A stretch of 64,000 nucleotides of DNA from an uncultured Aquimarina sp. (GTDB lineage: Bacteria; Bacteroidota; Bacteroidia; Flavobacteriales; Flavobacteriaceae): the NCBI RefSeq assembly GCF_947495315.1, contig NZ_CANLYD010000005.1, positions 248,001 to 312,000 on the forward strand. The letters run 5' to 3'. Positions within the stretch are counted from its first letter, which is position 1, and each line of letters starts with the position of its first letter. The notes below the pieces were generated by a model. The model did not search any database and was not told where the DNA came from. It saw only the letters and a list, made by a program, of their open reading frames with translations. The translations under genes and the position numbers were made by a program. Shown in pieces: positions 19,601-27,389 of this stretch.

Positions 19601-20385
19601 ATTTCGGTACCATCACTTTCCCATAATTCGTACTGCGAACCATCATAAGCTTGAAAATAAAGCTTTCCATTATAAACGGTCAAACTAGTAATATCACTAG
19701 AGCCGTACATAGAAGAGTTAATATTTTTTACCATATGAGTTCCTATTTCCGTTCCATCGGTTACCCATAGTTCTCTAAAATGTATACCATCATCCGCAGA
19801 AAAATAGAGCTTCCCATTGTAAACCTTGAAATTATTAGGACCAGAACCATAGTTGACACCTTCACTAATATTTTTGACCATATGAGTTCCTGCGGTAGTA
19901 CCATCACTTACCCATAATTCTTCACCACTCCCACTACCATCGTTACCTCCAAAATAGAGTTTACCATTATAAACTGTTATATTACCTATACTAGAACCAT
20001 TCGGACCTGGATTCAAATCGGTAATTCGTTCTGTACCTTCTTGGGTACCATCGGTTACCCATAATTCTTGACCTGTGGCTCTATCAGAGGCTTGAAAAAA
20101 TAATTTATCTCCTAGTATCGTCAAAAACCGAGGAGAAGATCCTGACCTACCAGCTTCAACATCGACCATTAATTTCGTTCCTTCAAGAGTACCATCGGTT
20201 TCCCAAAGTTCGCTTCCATATTCATTACTACTAGCAACAAAGACCAGTTTATCTTTAAATTCGATTAAATTTCTAACATCGGCGCTGCCGTTTGTTTCGG
20301 TATTAATATCTTTTACTAGGTATGCCTGCTGGGCACTTATTTGTATACTTATGACAAAAAATAGTAGGGTAAAAATTGATCTCAT
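13609..20385 (-). CDS. Giant ELWxxDGT-repeat / beta-helix / MBG-repeat surface protein with T9SS sorting domain
   Basis: 2258 residues. Signal peptide 1-18 (cut near ISAQQ). Fifteen ELW(V/E)(T/S)DGT repeats lie at about 55-775, a beta-propeller-like array known in Bacteroidota exported proteins. A right-handed beta-helix domain (about 795-1125) has FINCVFRNN and a polymorphic-outer-membrane-like pattern. Six and a half tandem units of about 160 residues follow (about 1130-2170), each a bacterial Ig-like half (YGDADF..SSDTSVAT.SGNTVTI) plus an MBG half (AGQSKVFG..LTY.ITSGSL). A T9SS type A end (LYPNPVVHEIQIS ... GTYLIKM) lies at about 2180-2258. No catalytic motif was seen. Likely a cell-surface adhesin or long filament. 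Single gene with the ECF-type promoter. Confidence 0.9.
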   Translation of the reverse strand: MRSIFTLLFFVISIQISAQQAYLVKDINTETNGSADVRNLIEFKDKLVFVASSNEYGSELWETDGTLEGTKLMVDVEAGRSGSSPRFLTILGDKLFFQASDRATGQELWVTDGTQEGTERITDLNPGPNGSSIGNITVYNGKLYFGGNDGSGSGEELWVSDGTTAGTHMVKNISEGVNYGSGPNNFKVYNGKLYFSADDGIHFRELWVTDGTEIGTHMVKNINSSMYGSSDITSLTVYNGKLYFQAYDGSQYELWESDGTEIGTKLAVDINPSASSFPRGLTVFNNKLYLSANYGTIGSELFETDGTPAGTRLVKDINVAAFRSSSPSNFTIFNNKLYFSAYDDTEGNELWETDGTEAGTRLVKDVFPGTTSSNVNYITVFNNRLFFGARNTNSGDTQLWSSDGTEAGTQQFYQIEQGTSSSNAQDFIHYNNEVYFRADDDIHGTELWKSDGTQAGTQMVKDIYPGSRSGIRNMLGIINGKLYFEADDGVHGDELWVTDGTEAGTQMVKDIHPGSGSSDPYTGTVLNGEIYFAANDGTNGEELWVSDGTETGTRIVKDINPGTNNSYPFEFATYNNKIYFNANDGINGNELWESDGTEAGTKLVKDIFAGASGSDPRYLTVHNNKLYFQAYDNIYGGELWVTDGTEMGTQLVKDIRTGTSWSSPQWMASYRNKLYFRANDGVHGDELWESDGTEAGTKLTVNIKEGSGNGSGVAELVVLQDRLYFRADDGVLGPELWVTDGTVEGTRLAADMDPGTSGSDLDDMVVSNGKLFFNADDGKFGEEIWAYEPFDCSVLTSNILYVSPTGTVTNYGNSWAEATSLQNALQLAAECASIEEIWVQQGTYKPGVNRYDTFSIPSNIKIYGGFNGTETSLTERDWVNNKTILNGDAGIPNSTLGNSYTLLTLINTKNTLIDGFLLEKAFSEFDHDRDNLADTRGGGIYLRNANNNSFINCVFRNNLALEGGAIYQTSGTNNQYINCLFYENEGQQTNTIFVETGSVNLINSTLVNNTAVSGNGILGTKDGAITFANSILDGNHILNFNTTGTGSLNATYSYLKGEHPSGTGNTDGTTITDVLFKDLATNDFTLQGSSPLIDKGNNAANTETKDLEGKIRVIDGDNDTTATIDIGAYEFGQAEQAITFTALTDATYGDADFDLTATADSGLTVTYTSSDTSVATISGNTVTIIGAGTTTITASQAGNPDFKPATDVTQDLKVNGRKITVTADAGQSKVFGDAEPTLTYTITSGSLINSDVLSGVLGRTDGENAGFYPINQGTVANTNYDITFVANDFEITKADQIITFNNLSDVTYGDADFNLNATSDSGLAIDYTSSDTSVATISRNTVTILGVGITTITASQAGNINYNAATNVTQTLRVTPKAITITADSGQGKVFGSADPALTYTITSGSLVGSDVLTGNLTRTIGEDVGFYAIQQGTITNTNYDITFVANDFEITKADQTITFNGLVDVTYGDADFDLNATSDAGLAVSYTSSDTSVATVSGNTVTIIGVGTTSITANQAGNGNYNQATPVSQTLQLVQRPITVTADAGQNKIFGTLDPMFTYTITNGNLVASDVLIGNAERTAGEDAGFYPINQGTVDNINYDITFVTNDFEITKADQSITFNPLADVTYGDADFNVNANTTSGLTITYNSSDTSVATVSGNTVTIIGMGTTTITVSQAGNSNYNAATAISQTLTVTPKAITITADAGQSKVFGSTEPVLTYSITSGSLVGSDVLSGNLTRTTGEAVGFYVIQKGTVSNINYDITFVANDFEITKADQNITFNSLSNITYGDADFNLNATTDSGLTVSYASSDTSVATVTGNTVTIVGVGITTIRASQAGNTNYNAATAISQTLTVTPRAITITADAGQSKVFGNTEPVLTYSITSGSLAGSDVLTGNLTRTIGEDVGFYAIQQGTITNVNYDITFVANDFEIIKADQSITFNPLADAIYGDADFNLNATASSGLTITYSSSDTNVATVSGNIVTIVGAGTTTITAIQEGNGNYSFLTENQTLTVLPKTITVTTDAGKSKVYGTTDPVFTYTITNGNLVANDILTGNLGRVAGEDVGIYSINQGTLNNSNYNITFESESFEITKATQVITFTELTNVNFGDPAFDLNATTSSGLVITYSSSNTDVVTISGNMVTIVGEGSAVISAHQSGNENYLSADFVSRILTVLPGEIQEELVRLYPNPVVHEIQISETPSNNRLSIYDANGKLVKQVTDYSKDETINVATLPSGTYLIKMMFFDYRGKTIVKRFIKQ
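13980..16980 (-). repeat. 480-bp tandem repeat array (Ig-like + MBG units)
   Basis: The same words recur at exactly 480-nt intervals (for example the CAGAAGTATCAGAAC region near 14460, 14940, 15420, 15900, 16380 and 16860). This gives six full 160-residue units and a partial seventh at the C-terminal side. Length is preserved without indels, which suggests copying by unequal recombination. Confidence 0.85.
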
Positions 20386-20429
20386 ATAAAGGGGCTTTTA
20401 AAGATTTTTATAATTCGTTCTATACTATG

Positions 20430-20452
20430 TACAGGCTCAACTATAAAAACCC
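20430..20452 (-). promoter_or_regulatory. Putative ECF promoter GGGT-N14-CTGTA before the ELWxxDGT gene
   Basis: Minus strand: AATAGGGT, 14 nt, CTGTACATA, ending 45 nt before the ATG at 20385. Same element as before both fecR genes. Confidence 0.7.
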
Positions 20453-20602
20453 TATTTTAATTTGATTTTTTTCGATAAAAAGAATAAAGATGTAAAAAGG
20501 TATGCCATATGGCAATAAAGACATAGTAGGTTTATTAAGGCAGTTAATATTATAAATTTGGGTGTCGCAAAAGTAGTTACTGTTACTTTTTAATACTAAA
20601 AT

Positions 20603-20633
20603 AGTACCCCTACAAACATCCCTACAAAATGGG
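20603..20633 (-). promoter_or_regulatory. Paired GTAGGG direct repeat upstream of the ELWxxDGT gene
   Basis: Minus strand: TTTTGTAGGGATGTTTGTAG then GGGT, i.e. two GTAGGG(A/G)T words with a 12-bp period, about 150 nt upstream of the ECF element. Near-identical elements occur upstream of 27390 and 32221. Possible activator site. The rest of the 20386-20753 gap holds no gene that I can see. Confidence 0.45.
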
Positions 20634-20753
20634 TTTTACTTGTGGGTTGATAGGATCAAAATAAAAAATGCTATCTTTTCAGATGACGTTTCTTCTTTTG
20701 ACGTGAGTTCGATCTAAGGATTTGGAATCAAAAAAAACAAAGCGCACAACGAA

Positions 20754-23429
20754 TTAAAAATAGATCCTAAAAACCGCATTAGGTGTAAAACCTAAAGAAA
20801 ATCGTTGAATGACCTGTTCCAGAATTACTTCTAGTTCTTCTGGTGAAGATCCATCAGTGCCAGGTATAGCGATTCCGCCATCATCTAATGGTTTTCGTTC
20901 TGCTTTATAAATTAAATTCAATGGTTCTACTCGATCATATATATTGAGGAAAGATAATCCTAGTTGTGATTTCAGTTTTTTACTGCCTGCTTTAATATTA
21001 AAATCATATAAGATGGAAGCATCCAACCTATGAAAATCAGGTAATCGATCACTATTTACGGCTCCAAATCGTACCACTCCAGCATTTTCACCATCGGCAT
21101 CAATCATAATTTCGTAGCTATTTACAGGAGTTACAGGCTTTCCTGTTCTAAATTGCCATCCCAGAGAAAATTGCCATTTTTCGAGTTGCAAGGTATTCGA
21201 AATCCTGAAGGAGTGCGTTATGTCATTATTCCCTGAAAACCTAAATGGAGTATCTTGCAAATTAGGAAATTGGAATGTAATATCGTTAAAGGTGTATCCT
21301 GCCCATATTTTGTAGTTATTCCACCTATATTTTAATAAAACATCTAACCCTTTTATAGTACTTTCGCCTTCTTCAAGGTTTTCCAGAGGATTACTAAAAC
21401 CATTGGTAAATGTAGTTAATCCTTCTAATTCCTTATAATAAGCATCTACATCAATATTTAGATTTTTATAATGATATAGTATTCCTCCAGAAATTTGATT
21501 ACTGCTTAATAAAGGAAATTGCTCATTATCAGATAGACGCCATAATTCATTTTCTAAACGCAACTCTGTATGATTAAATTCTACTAATTGAGAAATAGGT
21601 TGATTTCTTCTTTCAATAGCCGTTTTAAACCTAAAACGATCTCCTAGAGGATATTCGAAATTAATACGGGGTTCTACCAAAAATTGATCTAGAGAGCTGT
21701 AATGTACGAATCGAAGCCCTCCATTGATGAGTCCACTATTTTTAAAATTATAGGTGTATTCCCCGAAAATAGCATTCTTAAGATTATTATCGTCTTGCAG
21801 AGACCTTTCTAATTCGGCATCAATTGGATTTTCGCTACTAATAATTACATCTAAATCTGTATAGGAAAGTTCATACCCTAATGTAAGTTGTTGATCTTCT
21901 TTAATTCTAGAAATAGAAGAAAGTTTTAAGCCTAGATCTACGATATCATTTTTTCGTATATTAATTTCAGCTAAATCAAGAAGACCATCTCCTGTTTCAT
22001 CTTTGATTTCATCATTTTGATAAAAAGAATTGTATTCTGAAAAATAAAATACGGCCTTTGTTTGTTGCTTTTCACTTGCGGTATGTTTCCAAGAAAGACT
22101 TAACCCTTTATTTTGTGTAATTAATGAATCCACGACAAACTCTTCACCATCACCAGTAAAATCGAAGTCTAAACGATTTCGGGTATACAATCCACTCACC
22201 GAAATATGATTTTTGGCATTGGGTTTTATAATAAGTTTGGCACCAATATCAGCAAAAGAAAAATCAGTATTACTTGTTTCGGGACTAAAATCATCATCCG
22301 TTTCCAGCTCTAATACATTTCCATTAATATCACGAGCTACTCCAAAATTCGTAAAAATCTTATCTTCATAACTGTTATATGTTGGTGTTTCTAAAATATC
22401 GGCATAAGATCTTCTGGCAAAAGCATATACTGCAGTCTTTTCTGACAAAGGAACTTTGGCATATCCATTAACAGATAAACCATCGACTTCGAATCCACCT
22501 TCAGTTTTTTTAGGAATAGCATCACCACTAGAAATATCGATAATCCCAGAAATACGATCACCATAACTTGCACTTGTGCCAGATCTGAAAACGGTTGCCT
22601 TTTTGGTGGCAAAAGGATTAAAGAGCGAGAACATTCCATAAAAATATCCGGTGTTGTACAATTTGATATCATCATAGAGTATTAAATTTTGGTCTGGTGA
22701 TCCTCCACGAATTTGGATCCCTGTAGCAGATTCGTCTAGTGTAGAAATACCAGGGATCAATTGTATACTTTGTACAATATCCGGACTTACCAAGCCCGGT
22801 AAAATTCCTAATTTATCACTATCTAAAGAAACTGATCCATCTTTATTTCTATCGATACCAGATGTTACATAACCTAATACAATCACTTCATCAAGAGTAT
22901 CACCGAGCGGATTAAGGTATATTTCCTGACAGGGATCGCCAATCTTCAGAGAAATCGTTTTATCATCATATCCGATAAAAGTAACTCTAACGATATTGAC
23001 ATCTGTATTGACATCTTTAAAGCTGAAATATCCTTTTTCATCAGTCTCCGTACTTTGTTCATTATTGATGCTCACCAAAGAAAATGGTATCGGTTCTTTA
23101 CTTTCTTCATCGAAGACATAACCACAAATAATTCTTGGGACAGAAATAATCACCTGTTGTGAAGAAACTTTTTCAAAAACTAATCCGGATTGTGATGCTA
23201 ATTGAGGTAATAGTTCATCGATGGTTATTTCCTGCTTCTCTAATGTTATCTTTTTAGAAGCAATAATTTCAGGCGCATAAGAAAACAGTATAGAAGTTTT
23301 GGATTCGATATCTGTTACTACTTCTTTTAACGAGGTTTGAGAATAGTTAACCGTTATTTTTTGTTGGGCATAGCCAAAAATTGAACACAGCAATAGTGCT
23401 GCAAACAGTAAGGGGATTTTTACCTGCAT
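20754..23429 (-). CDS. TonB-dependent outer-membrane receptor with STN signalling domain
   Basis: 891 residues. Signal peptide 1-21 (LLFAALLLCSIFGYAQQ). STN domain at about 23-95 (VNYSQTSLKEVVTDIESKTS), carboxypeptidase-regulatory-like domain at about 98-180, plug at about 185-330 (GIQIRGGSPDQNLILYDDI), then the barrel ending in ...FSLGFTPNAVFRIYF with a terminal aromatic residue. The STN domain and the FecR and sigma genes upstream mark it as a transducing receptor. No SusD, TonB or transporter gene lies nearby. It is 116 nt after fecR on the same strand. Paralogue of the receptor at 1-2200; both have YVTSGI.R and KLGILP segments. Ligand unknown. Confidence 0.93.
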   Translation of the reverse strand: MQVKIPLLFAALLLCSIFGYAQQKITVNYSQTSLKEVVTDIESKTSILFSYAPEIIASKKITLEKQEITIDELLPQLASQSGLVFEKVSSQQVIISVPRIICGYVFDEESKEPIPFSLVSINNEQSTETDEKGYFSFKDVNTDVNIVRVTFIGYDDKTISLKIGDPCQEIYLNPLGDTLDEVIVLGYVTSGIDRNKDGSVSLDSDKLGILPGLVSPDIVQSIQLIPGISTLDESATGIQIRGGSPDQNLILYDDIKLYNTGYFYGMFSLFNPFATKKATVFRSGTSASYGDRISGIIDISSGDAIPKKTEGGFEVDGLSVNGYAKVPLSEKTAVYAFARRSYADILETPTYNSYEDKIFTNFGVARDINGNVLELETDDDFSPETSNTDFSFADIGAKLIIKPNAKNHISVSGLYTRNRLDFDFTGDGEEFVVDSLITQNKGLSLSWKHTASEKQQTKAVFYFSEYNSFYQNDEIKDETGDGLLDLAEINIRKNDIVDLGLKLSSISRIKEDQQLTLGYELSYTDLDVIISSENPIDAELERSLQDDNNLKNAIFGEYTYNFKNSGLINGGLRFVHYSSLDQFLVEPRINFEYPLGDRFRFKTAIERRNQPISQLVEFNHTELRLENELWRLSDNEQFPLLSSNQISGGILYHYKNLNIDVDAYYKELEGLTTFTNGFSNPLENLEEGESTIKGLDVLLKYRWNNYKIWAGYTFNDITFQFPNLQDTPFRFSGNNDITHSFRISNTLQLEKWQFSLGWQFRTGKPVTPVNSYEIMIDADGENAGVVRFGAVNSDRLPDFHRLDASILYDFNIKAGSKKLKSQLGLSFLNIYDRVEPLNLIYKAERKPLDDGGIAIPGTDGSSPEELEVILEQVIQRFSLGFTPNAVFRIYF

Positions 23430-23545
23430 TTTTCATTGTATTTAATAACAATTCAATGATAAAAAAAAGGGGACTTTATCATCAAAAATAATCTTTGCGT
23501 ATATTATTAGAACAACACAAAGGTTTTATATGATTTAATGCAAAT

Positions 23546-24451
23546 TTAAGGTAAATATATGATAGTTTTATCCTCTGATAAGGTATAATTAATCCCCATA
23601 GGAGTCAAAGTAGATTTTAACGCTGTTTCCAAGTTATTATGTAAAAAACTTCCTGTGAATAACCTGCTTAAATCCACTTTATTTGATTGAAAAGTAACAT
23701 TATATTGACGTTCTATTTCATTAATAACTTCTTGTAATGGCTGTTCTTTAAAGACGCTAAGTCCTTTCATCCAATTAGGCTTATCTTCGGTCGATTTTTC
23801 GGCAACAACAATCTTGTCAGAAACAACTACACGATCATTTTTACGCAAAATTTGATGCACAGTAGCGTTTGTTTGATCAAATCTAACCACACCTTCATAA
23901 CAATCTAATTCAAAAGTGTTTTGACGAGTTTTAATATTAAATTCTGTGCCTAGAACGGCAACTTTTCCATAAGAAGTCTCAACCGCAAAACCATCACTTT
24001 TTTGTACTTTAAAATATCCTTCTCCTTTAAGATGAACAGTTTTGTTATTCATCCAGAAAAATCGTTTGTGTGTTAATTCCGAATCTGCATTCAATTGAAC
24101 TTTAGAACCATCAGGTAAAGTAACGGCCAATTGTTCACCATAAGCTGTTTGATAACTTTTAGATGAAGTTGATACACCAACTAAACCTATCACTATTGCA
24201 ATTGAAGCAGCAATAGCATACCAGGTAATATTCGATGATTTTCGAGTTTTACCAAAAGTAATTTGCTCTTTAGTTTTAATAAGCGCTTGTCTTTTATCAA
24301 CTGGAGGAGCTTTAAATTTTTGCGCCTCTTCATTGATTCGATCAAACATCTCATAAGCATCTGATTTCTTAAACTCAGATAATTCTTCTTCGCTTAATTC
24401 ACCAGCCACCCAGCGCGCTATTAATGTTTCATCTGATTCGTACTTTTCCAT
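23546..24451 (-). CDS. FecR-family anti-sigma factor
   Basis: 301 residues. N-terminal sigma-binding part 1-70 with SDETLIARWVAGELSEEE, membrane helix about 77-94 (WYAIAASIAIVIGLVGV), FecR domain about 103-200 (AYGEQLAVTLPDGSKVQLN), and DUF4974 about 230-301 (FKEQPLQEVINEIERQYNVT, FTGSFLHNNLETALKSTLTP). It belongs with the sigma factor upstream and the receptor downstream. The ECF-type element at 24492-24514 lies in the 71-nt gap between sigma and fecR. Confidence 0.94.
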   Translation of the reverse strand: MEKYESDETLIARWVAGELSEEELSEFKKSDAYEMFDRINEEAQKFKAPPVDKRQALIKTKEQITFGKTRKSSNITWYAIAASIAIVIGLVGVSTSSKSYQTAYGEQLAVTLPDGSKVQLNADSELTHKRFFWMNNKTVHLKGEGYFKVQKSDGFAVETSYGKVAVLGTEFNIKTRQNTFELDCYEGVVRFDQTNATVHQILRKNDRVVVSDKIVVAEKSTEDKPNWMKGLSVFKEQPLQEVINEIERQYNVTFQSNKVDLSRLFTGSFLHNNLETALKSTLTPMGINYTLSEDKTIIYLP

Positions 24452-24491
24452 AATTATTAAAGTTTAGGTAAACCCCTGCTCTTGTATCTAA

Positions 24492-24514
24492 TACAGGTTG
24501 TTGTGGGATTACCC
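24492..24514 (-). promoter_or_regulatory. Putative ECF promoter GGGT-N14-CTGTA before fecR
   Basis: Minus strand: AAGTAGGGT, 14 nt, CTGTATTAGATA, ending 41 nt before the fecR ATG at 24451. Same position relative to sigma and fecR as the copy at 3151. Confidence 0.72.
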
Positions 24515-24522
24515 TACTTTTT

Positions 24523-25044
24523 TTAAAATTTTATTTCACTTCCCAGTAATTCTCTTAGTGTAACAAAGGCTTTGCTCATTCTTCTTTCTACCGCTTTTAC
24601 TGATATATTAGTCATCTCTGCAATTTCTTTATATGTTTTTTTATCAATTCTACTCAATAAAAATACTTCTCGCTCTTTAGGAGATAGTTTTGAAATACAG
24701 AATTCCAATTTTTCTCTAAATTCTTCGGTTTCCATAATAAAATCAGGGCTTTCATGATTTCTGTCATCTCTTGGGGTACTTTCATACCGCAAAACCACTT
24801 TTTTATGCGCAAATTCATTAAGAAGTGCATTATTACAAATCTTAAATATCAAAGATTTTGCAGTATTATAGATAATATCAGCACATTGCTTCCATAATTT
24901 TACAAATGCATCTTGCACGATATCTTCGGCTTGTTGAAGATTACCACACTTATAATACAAGTGATTTCTCACTGATTCGTAGTGAGTATTGAAAAGACTA
25001 TCAAAATTCTTTTCTTCGCAAACAGATTTATTTCCTTCAGCCAT
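24523..25044 (-). CDS. ECF sigma factor, FecI type
   Basis: 173 residues. Region 2 at about 14-82 (AEDIVQDAFVKLWKQC; KICNNALLNEFAHKK) and region 4 at about 115-168 (LSPKEREVFLLSRIDKKTYK; EIAEMTNISVKAVERR). First gene of the second sigma-FecR-receptor set. Its recognition helix area is close to that of the factor at 3183 (ISVKAVERRMSKA against VSVKAIEKRIHYA), which fits recognition of the same GGGT/CTGTA element. No such element lies on the correct strand before it. Confidence 0.94.
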   Translation of the reverse strand: MAEGNKSVCEEKNFDSLFNTHYESVRNHLYYKCGNLQQAEDIVQDAFVKLWKQCADIIYNTAKSLIFKICNNALLNEFAHKKVVLRYESTPRDDRNHESPDFIMETEEFREKLEFCISKLSPKEREVFLLSRIDKKTYKEIAEMTNISVKAVERRMSKAFVTLRELLGSEIKF

Positions 25045-25100
25045 GTAATGTTAACCTTATTGGAATTTCAAAGCTATTAAAAAAAATCAGAAAAAAGATA

Positions 25101-25123
25101 GGGTATTTCCGTATTCATCTGTA
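25101..25123 (+). promoter_or_regulatory. Putative ECF promoter GGGT-N14-CTGTA upstream of the TPR regulator
   Basis: GATAGGGT, 14 nt, CTGTATTATG on the plus strand, 156 nt before the ATG at 25279. It also lies 57 nt from the divergent sigma start, so it could influence both genes. The leader is longer than for most other copies. Confidence 0.5.
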
Positions 25124-25278
25124 TTATGTTTTAAACCAAATAGTAAGAAGTTTGATAAAAGAAATATTAGTAAAATTCGTACTATTTAGTCAAAAAGTAA
25201 ATATGCTCTGTTTGTTTTAGTATCTTTAAATAGGTTGTAATCAGGCAAGACTTTAATACTCTTAATCATACCCCTATA

Positions 25279-26910
25279 ATGAAAAAACCTGTCATAATTG
25301 TTTTTATATGTTCTTTACTTTTTACAAGCTTAGTGTTTTCTGCTCAGGAGCAAGATACTACAGCTGTTAGACTTACTATTGAAGTTAAGTTAGCACAATC
25401 CGATACCGCAAAAATTAAGGCACTTATTGACCTTGGAGACTATCAAATAATCCGAGATTTTAGAAAGGCAGAAAAATATCTGTTACAAGCCTTAGAACTT
25501 ATTAGTAAAAATAGTACAGAAGTAAAAGAAGTACAATTAGCAACCGTTTATGAAGCATTAGGAATCGTTAGTAAACGAAAAGGCGATTATCCTGAAGCAG
25601 TGGAGTACTATTTAAAATCTATGGATCTTTATCACCAATTAAAAGATGACTCCAATATCGCAGATATTTATCACAATTTGGCAATGGTATTTCGGGATCA
25701 AAAAGATTACAAAAAATCTATAGAATACTTCAAAAAAACAATCGCTCTTAAAGATAGTTTGAAAGAGGAAACGGGAGTAGCCATCGCCTATAATATGATG
25801 GGGGTAGCATATCGGCAATCGAAGCAGATGGATTCAGCTTTTAGTAGTTATCAGAAAGCAAAAACTACATTTTTACGTTTACAAGATGAAGAAAATATTT
25901 ACAGAGTAAACTCTAATCTTGCAGCCTGGTACCATACACAGAAAGAATACCAAAAAGCCATTGATATTTATAAAGAAAACCTGGATTTTGATATTAAAAA
26001 TAACAAACAACTTTCCTTGCAAAGAGTACACTACAATATATCATTAAGTTACTTAAGATTATTACAACATGATATCGCTTTATACCATATAAATAAAGCA
26101 TTAGAAATTGCAACAGAACAAAAAACAAAAGTTAGGATATCAAAGGCACATCAACGAAGAAGCTTGATTTATAAAAAAATGGGTAGGTATCTAGAAGCCT
26201 TAGAAGAATATAGAATTTATAAAAAACATTCGGATTCCGTGTTTAATATCGAAAACGCGAAAAAGGTACAAGCATTAGAACTTAATTATCAATTTGATCA
26301 GGAAAAGTTGGCGGACAGCTTGCAGTTTGCCAAAGAAAAAAGTGAATTAAAGTTGATTGCCAAAGCCGAAACTGCTGAAAAAAGAATCTATTTCATACTT
26401 TTTTTGGTAACTATCGTTGCTGGAATTGTAATTGCCTATCTTATAAGAAGGATCTATAGAAGCAGAGTCAGGTTAGCAGCAGAAGCATTAGAAAAGAATA
26501 AGCAAGAATTAACAAGTTTCACCAAACAACTAGTGGCGAAGAGTAAAGAACAAGAAGAATTAACAAAGGAGCTAGACAAACTAAAAGCTGAAGTTGTAGA
26601 AAAAAGTTCTTTAAAAAAGCTACAAGAAGTGGCAGCTGAAAAGATTTTAACCAAAGATGATTGGTATAATTTCAAAGAAAAGTTTGTAAGAGCATATCCC
26701 TCTTTTTTTGAAAATATCAAACAAAAAGGGTACGAGCTTACACAGTCTGAAGAAAGATTGGTCGCAATGGAAAAATTGGGACTGGATACTCGACAAATTG
26801 CTAATATGTTGGCAATATCAGAAGATAGTGTGATGATGAACCGTTACCGCTTGCGAAAAAAAATCGATGCACCCAAAGGAGCTCCAATTCTTGAATATTT
26901 TGAAAACTAA
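25279..26910 (+). CDS. TPR-domain membrane regulator with C-terminal LuxR-like helix-turn-helix
   Basis: 543 residues. Signal peptide 1-21. Tetratricopeptide repeats at about 60-330 (for example GDYPEAVEYYLKSMDLYHQL, KDYKKSIEYFKKTIALKDSL). One membrane helix at about 369-388 (FILFLVTIVAGIVIAYLI). A coiled coil at about 390-445, then a LuxR/GerE-like DNA-binding region at about 470-530 (LTQSEERLVAMEKLGLDTRQ; IANMLAISEDSVMMNRYRL). The TPR part faces the periplasm and the helix-turn-helix the cytoplasm, an architecture common in Bacteroidota. It sits between the sigma/FecR/receptor set and the surface-gene island, so a role in controlling the island is plausible but not shown. Confidence 0.85.
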   Translation: MKKPVIIVFICSLLFTSLVFSAQEQDTTAVRLTIEVKLAQSDTAKIKALIDLGDYQIIRDFRKAEKYLLQALELISKNSTEVKEVQLATVYEALGIVSKRKGDYPEAVEYYLKSMDLYHQLKDDSNIADIYHNLAMVFRDQKDYKKSIEYFKKTIALKDSLKEETGVAIAYNMMGVAYRQSKQMDSAFSSYQKAKTTFLRLQDEENIYRVNSNLAAWYHTQKEYQKAIDIYKENLDFDIKNNKQLSLQRVHYNISLSYLRLLQHDIALYHINKALEIATEQKTKVRISKAHQRRSLIYKKMGRYLEALEEYRIYKKHSDSVFNIENAKKVQALELNYQFDQEKLADSLQFAKEKSELKLIAKAETAEKRIYFILFLVTIVAGIVIAYLIRRIYRSRVRLAAEALEKNKQELTSFTKQLVAKSKEQEELTKELDKLKAEVVEKSSLKKLQEVAAEKILTKDDWYNFKEKFVRAYPSFFENIKQKGYELTQSEERLVAMEKLGLDTRQIANMLAISEDSVMMNRYRLRKKIDAPKGAPILEYFEN

Positions 26911-26945
26911 AACTAGTTGATTACTATCATATGACATCAATTTTT

Positions 26946-26968
26946 GATCTTTATAAGATCTATTTTTT
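26946..26968 (+). terminator. Terminator of the TPR regulator gene
   Basis: Stem GATCTT/AAGATC with a 3-nt loop, then TATTTTTTTA, 36 nt after the stop. The remainder of the 26911-27389 gap holds only the GTAGGG pair and the promoter element listed separately. Confidence 0.75.
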
Positions 26969-27216
26969 TAGCAAATTCATAAGGGATTGAAATCTTAGGG
27001 GAATATAATTGCTTTGGGAGGTATCTAAACTTGCTGTATCGATCGCTGATTTCCCAATTAGTAATGATCAAATACTTTTCTTCATAGTCAAGTTATTTTT
27101 ACAACCACGTATAATGCTGGTTAAGAAGGATAAGTAAGCATATTCAATATATTAGATATGCTAAAACAGCCAATGTAAATCATTGTTTTTCAGAAGATAA
27201 AAAGGTTACTAGGTAG

Positions 27217-27241
27217 TTTTGTAGGGATGTTTGTAGGGGGT
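27217..27241 (+). promoter_or_regulatory. Paired GTAGGG direct repeat upstream of the M60 gene
   Basis: TTTTGTAGGGATGTTTGTAG followed by GGGGT: two GTAGGG words with a 12-bp period, 86 nt upstream of the ECF element. It matches the copy before the ELWxxDGT gene almost base for base. Confidence 0.45.
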
Positions 27242-27326
27242 GATTCTTTGTGTTGAAGGTGTTCTATGATCTATTTTTACATGATCCAAATCAAGTAATC
27301 TAAAGTATATCCGGTAAAATAAAATA

Positions 27327-27349
27327 GGGTATACCTAGTGTTAATTGTA
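27327..27349 (+). promoter_or_regulatory. Putative ECF promoter GGGT-N14-TTGTA
   Basis: AATAGGGT, 14 nt, TTGTATTAATAA, ending 41 nt before the ATG at 27390. Confidence 0.7.
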
Positions 27350-27389
27350 TTAATAATAAGTTTAGAAAACACCCCTAATAAACCTACTT

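Noticed and set aside
1..25044. Polysaccharide utilisation locus, because of TonB receptors with FecR and sigma
   Set aside because: No SusD, no glycoside hydrolase or lyase motifs and no sugar regulator next to either receptor.
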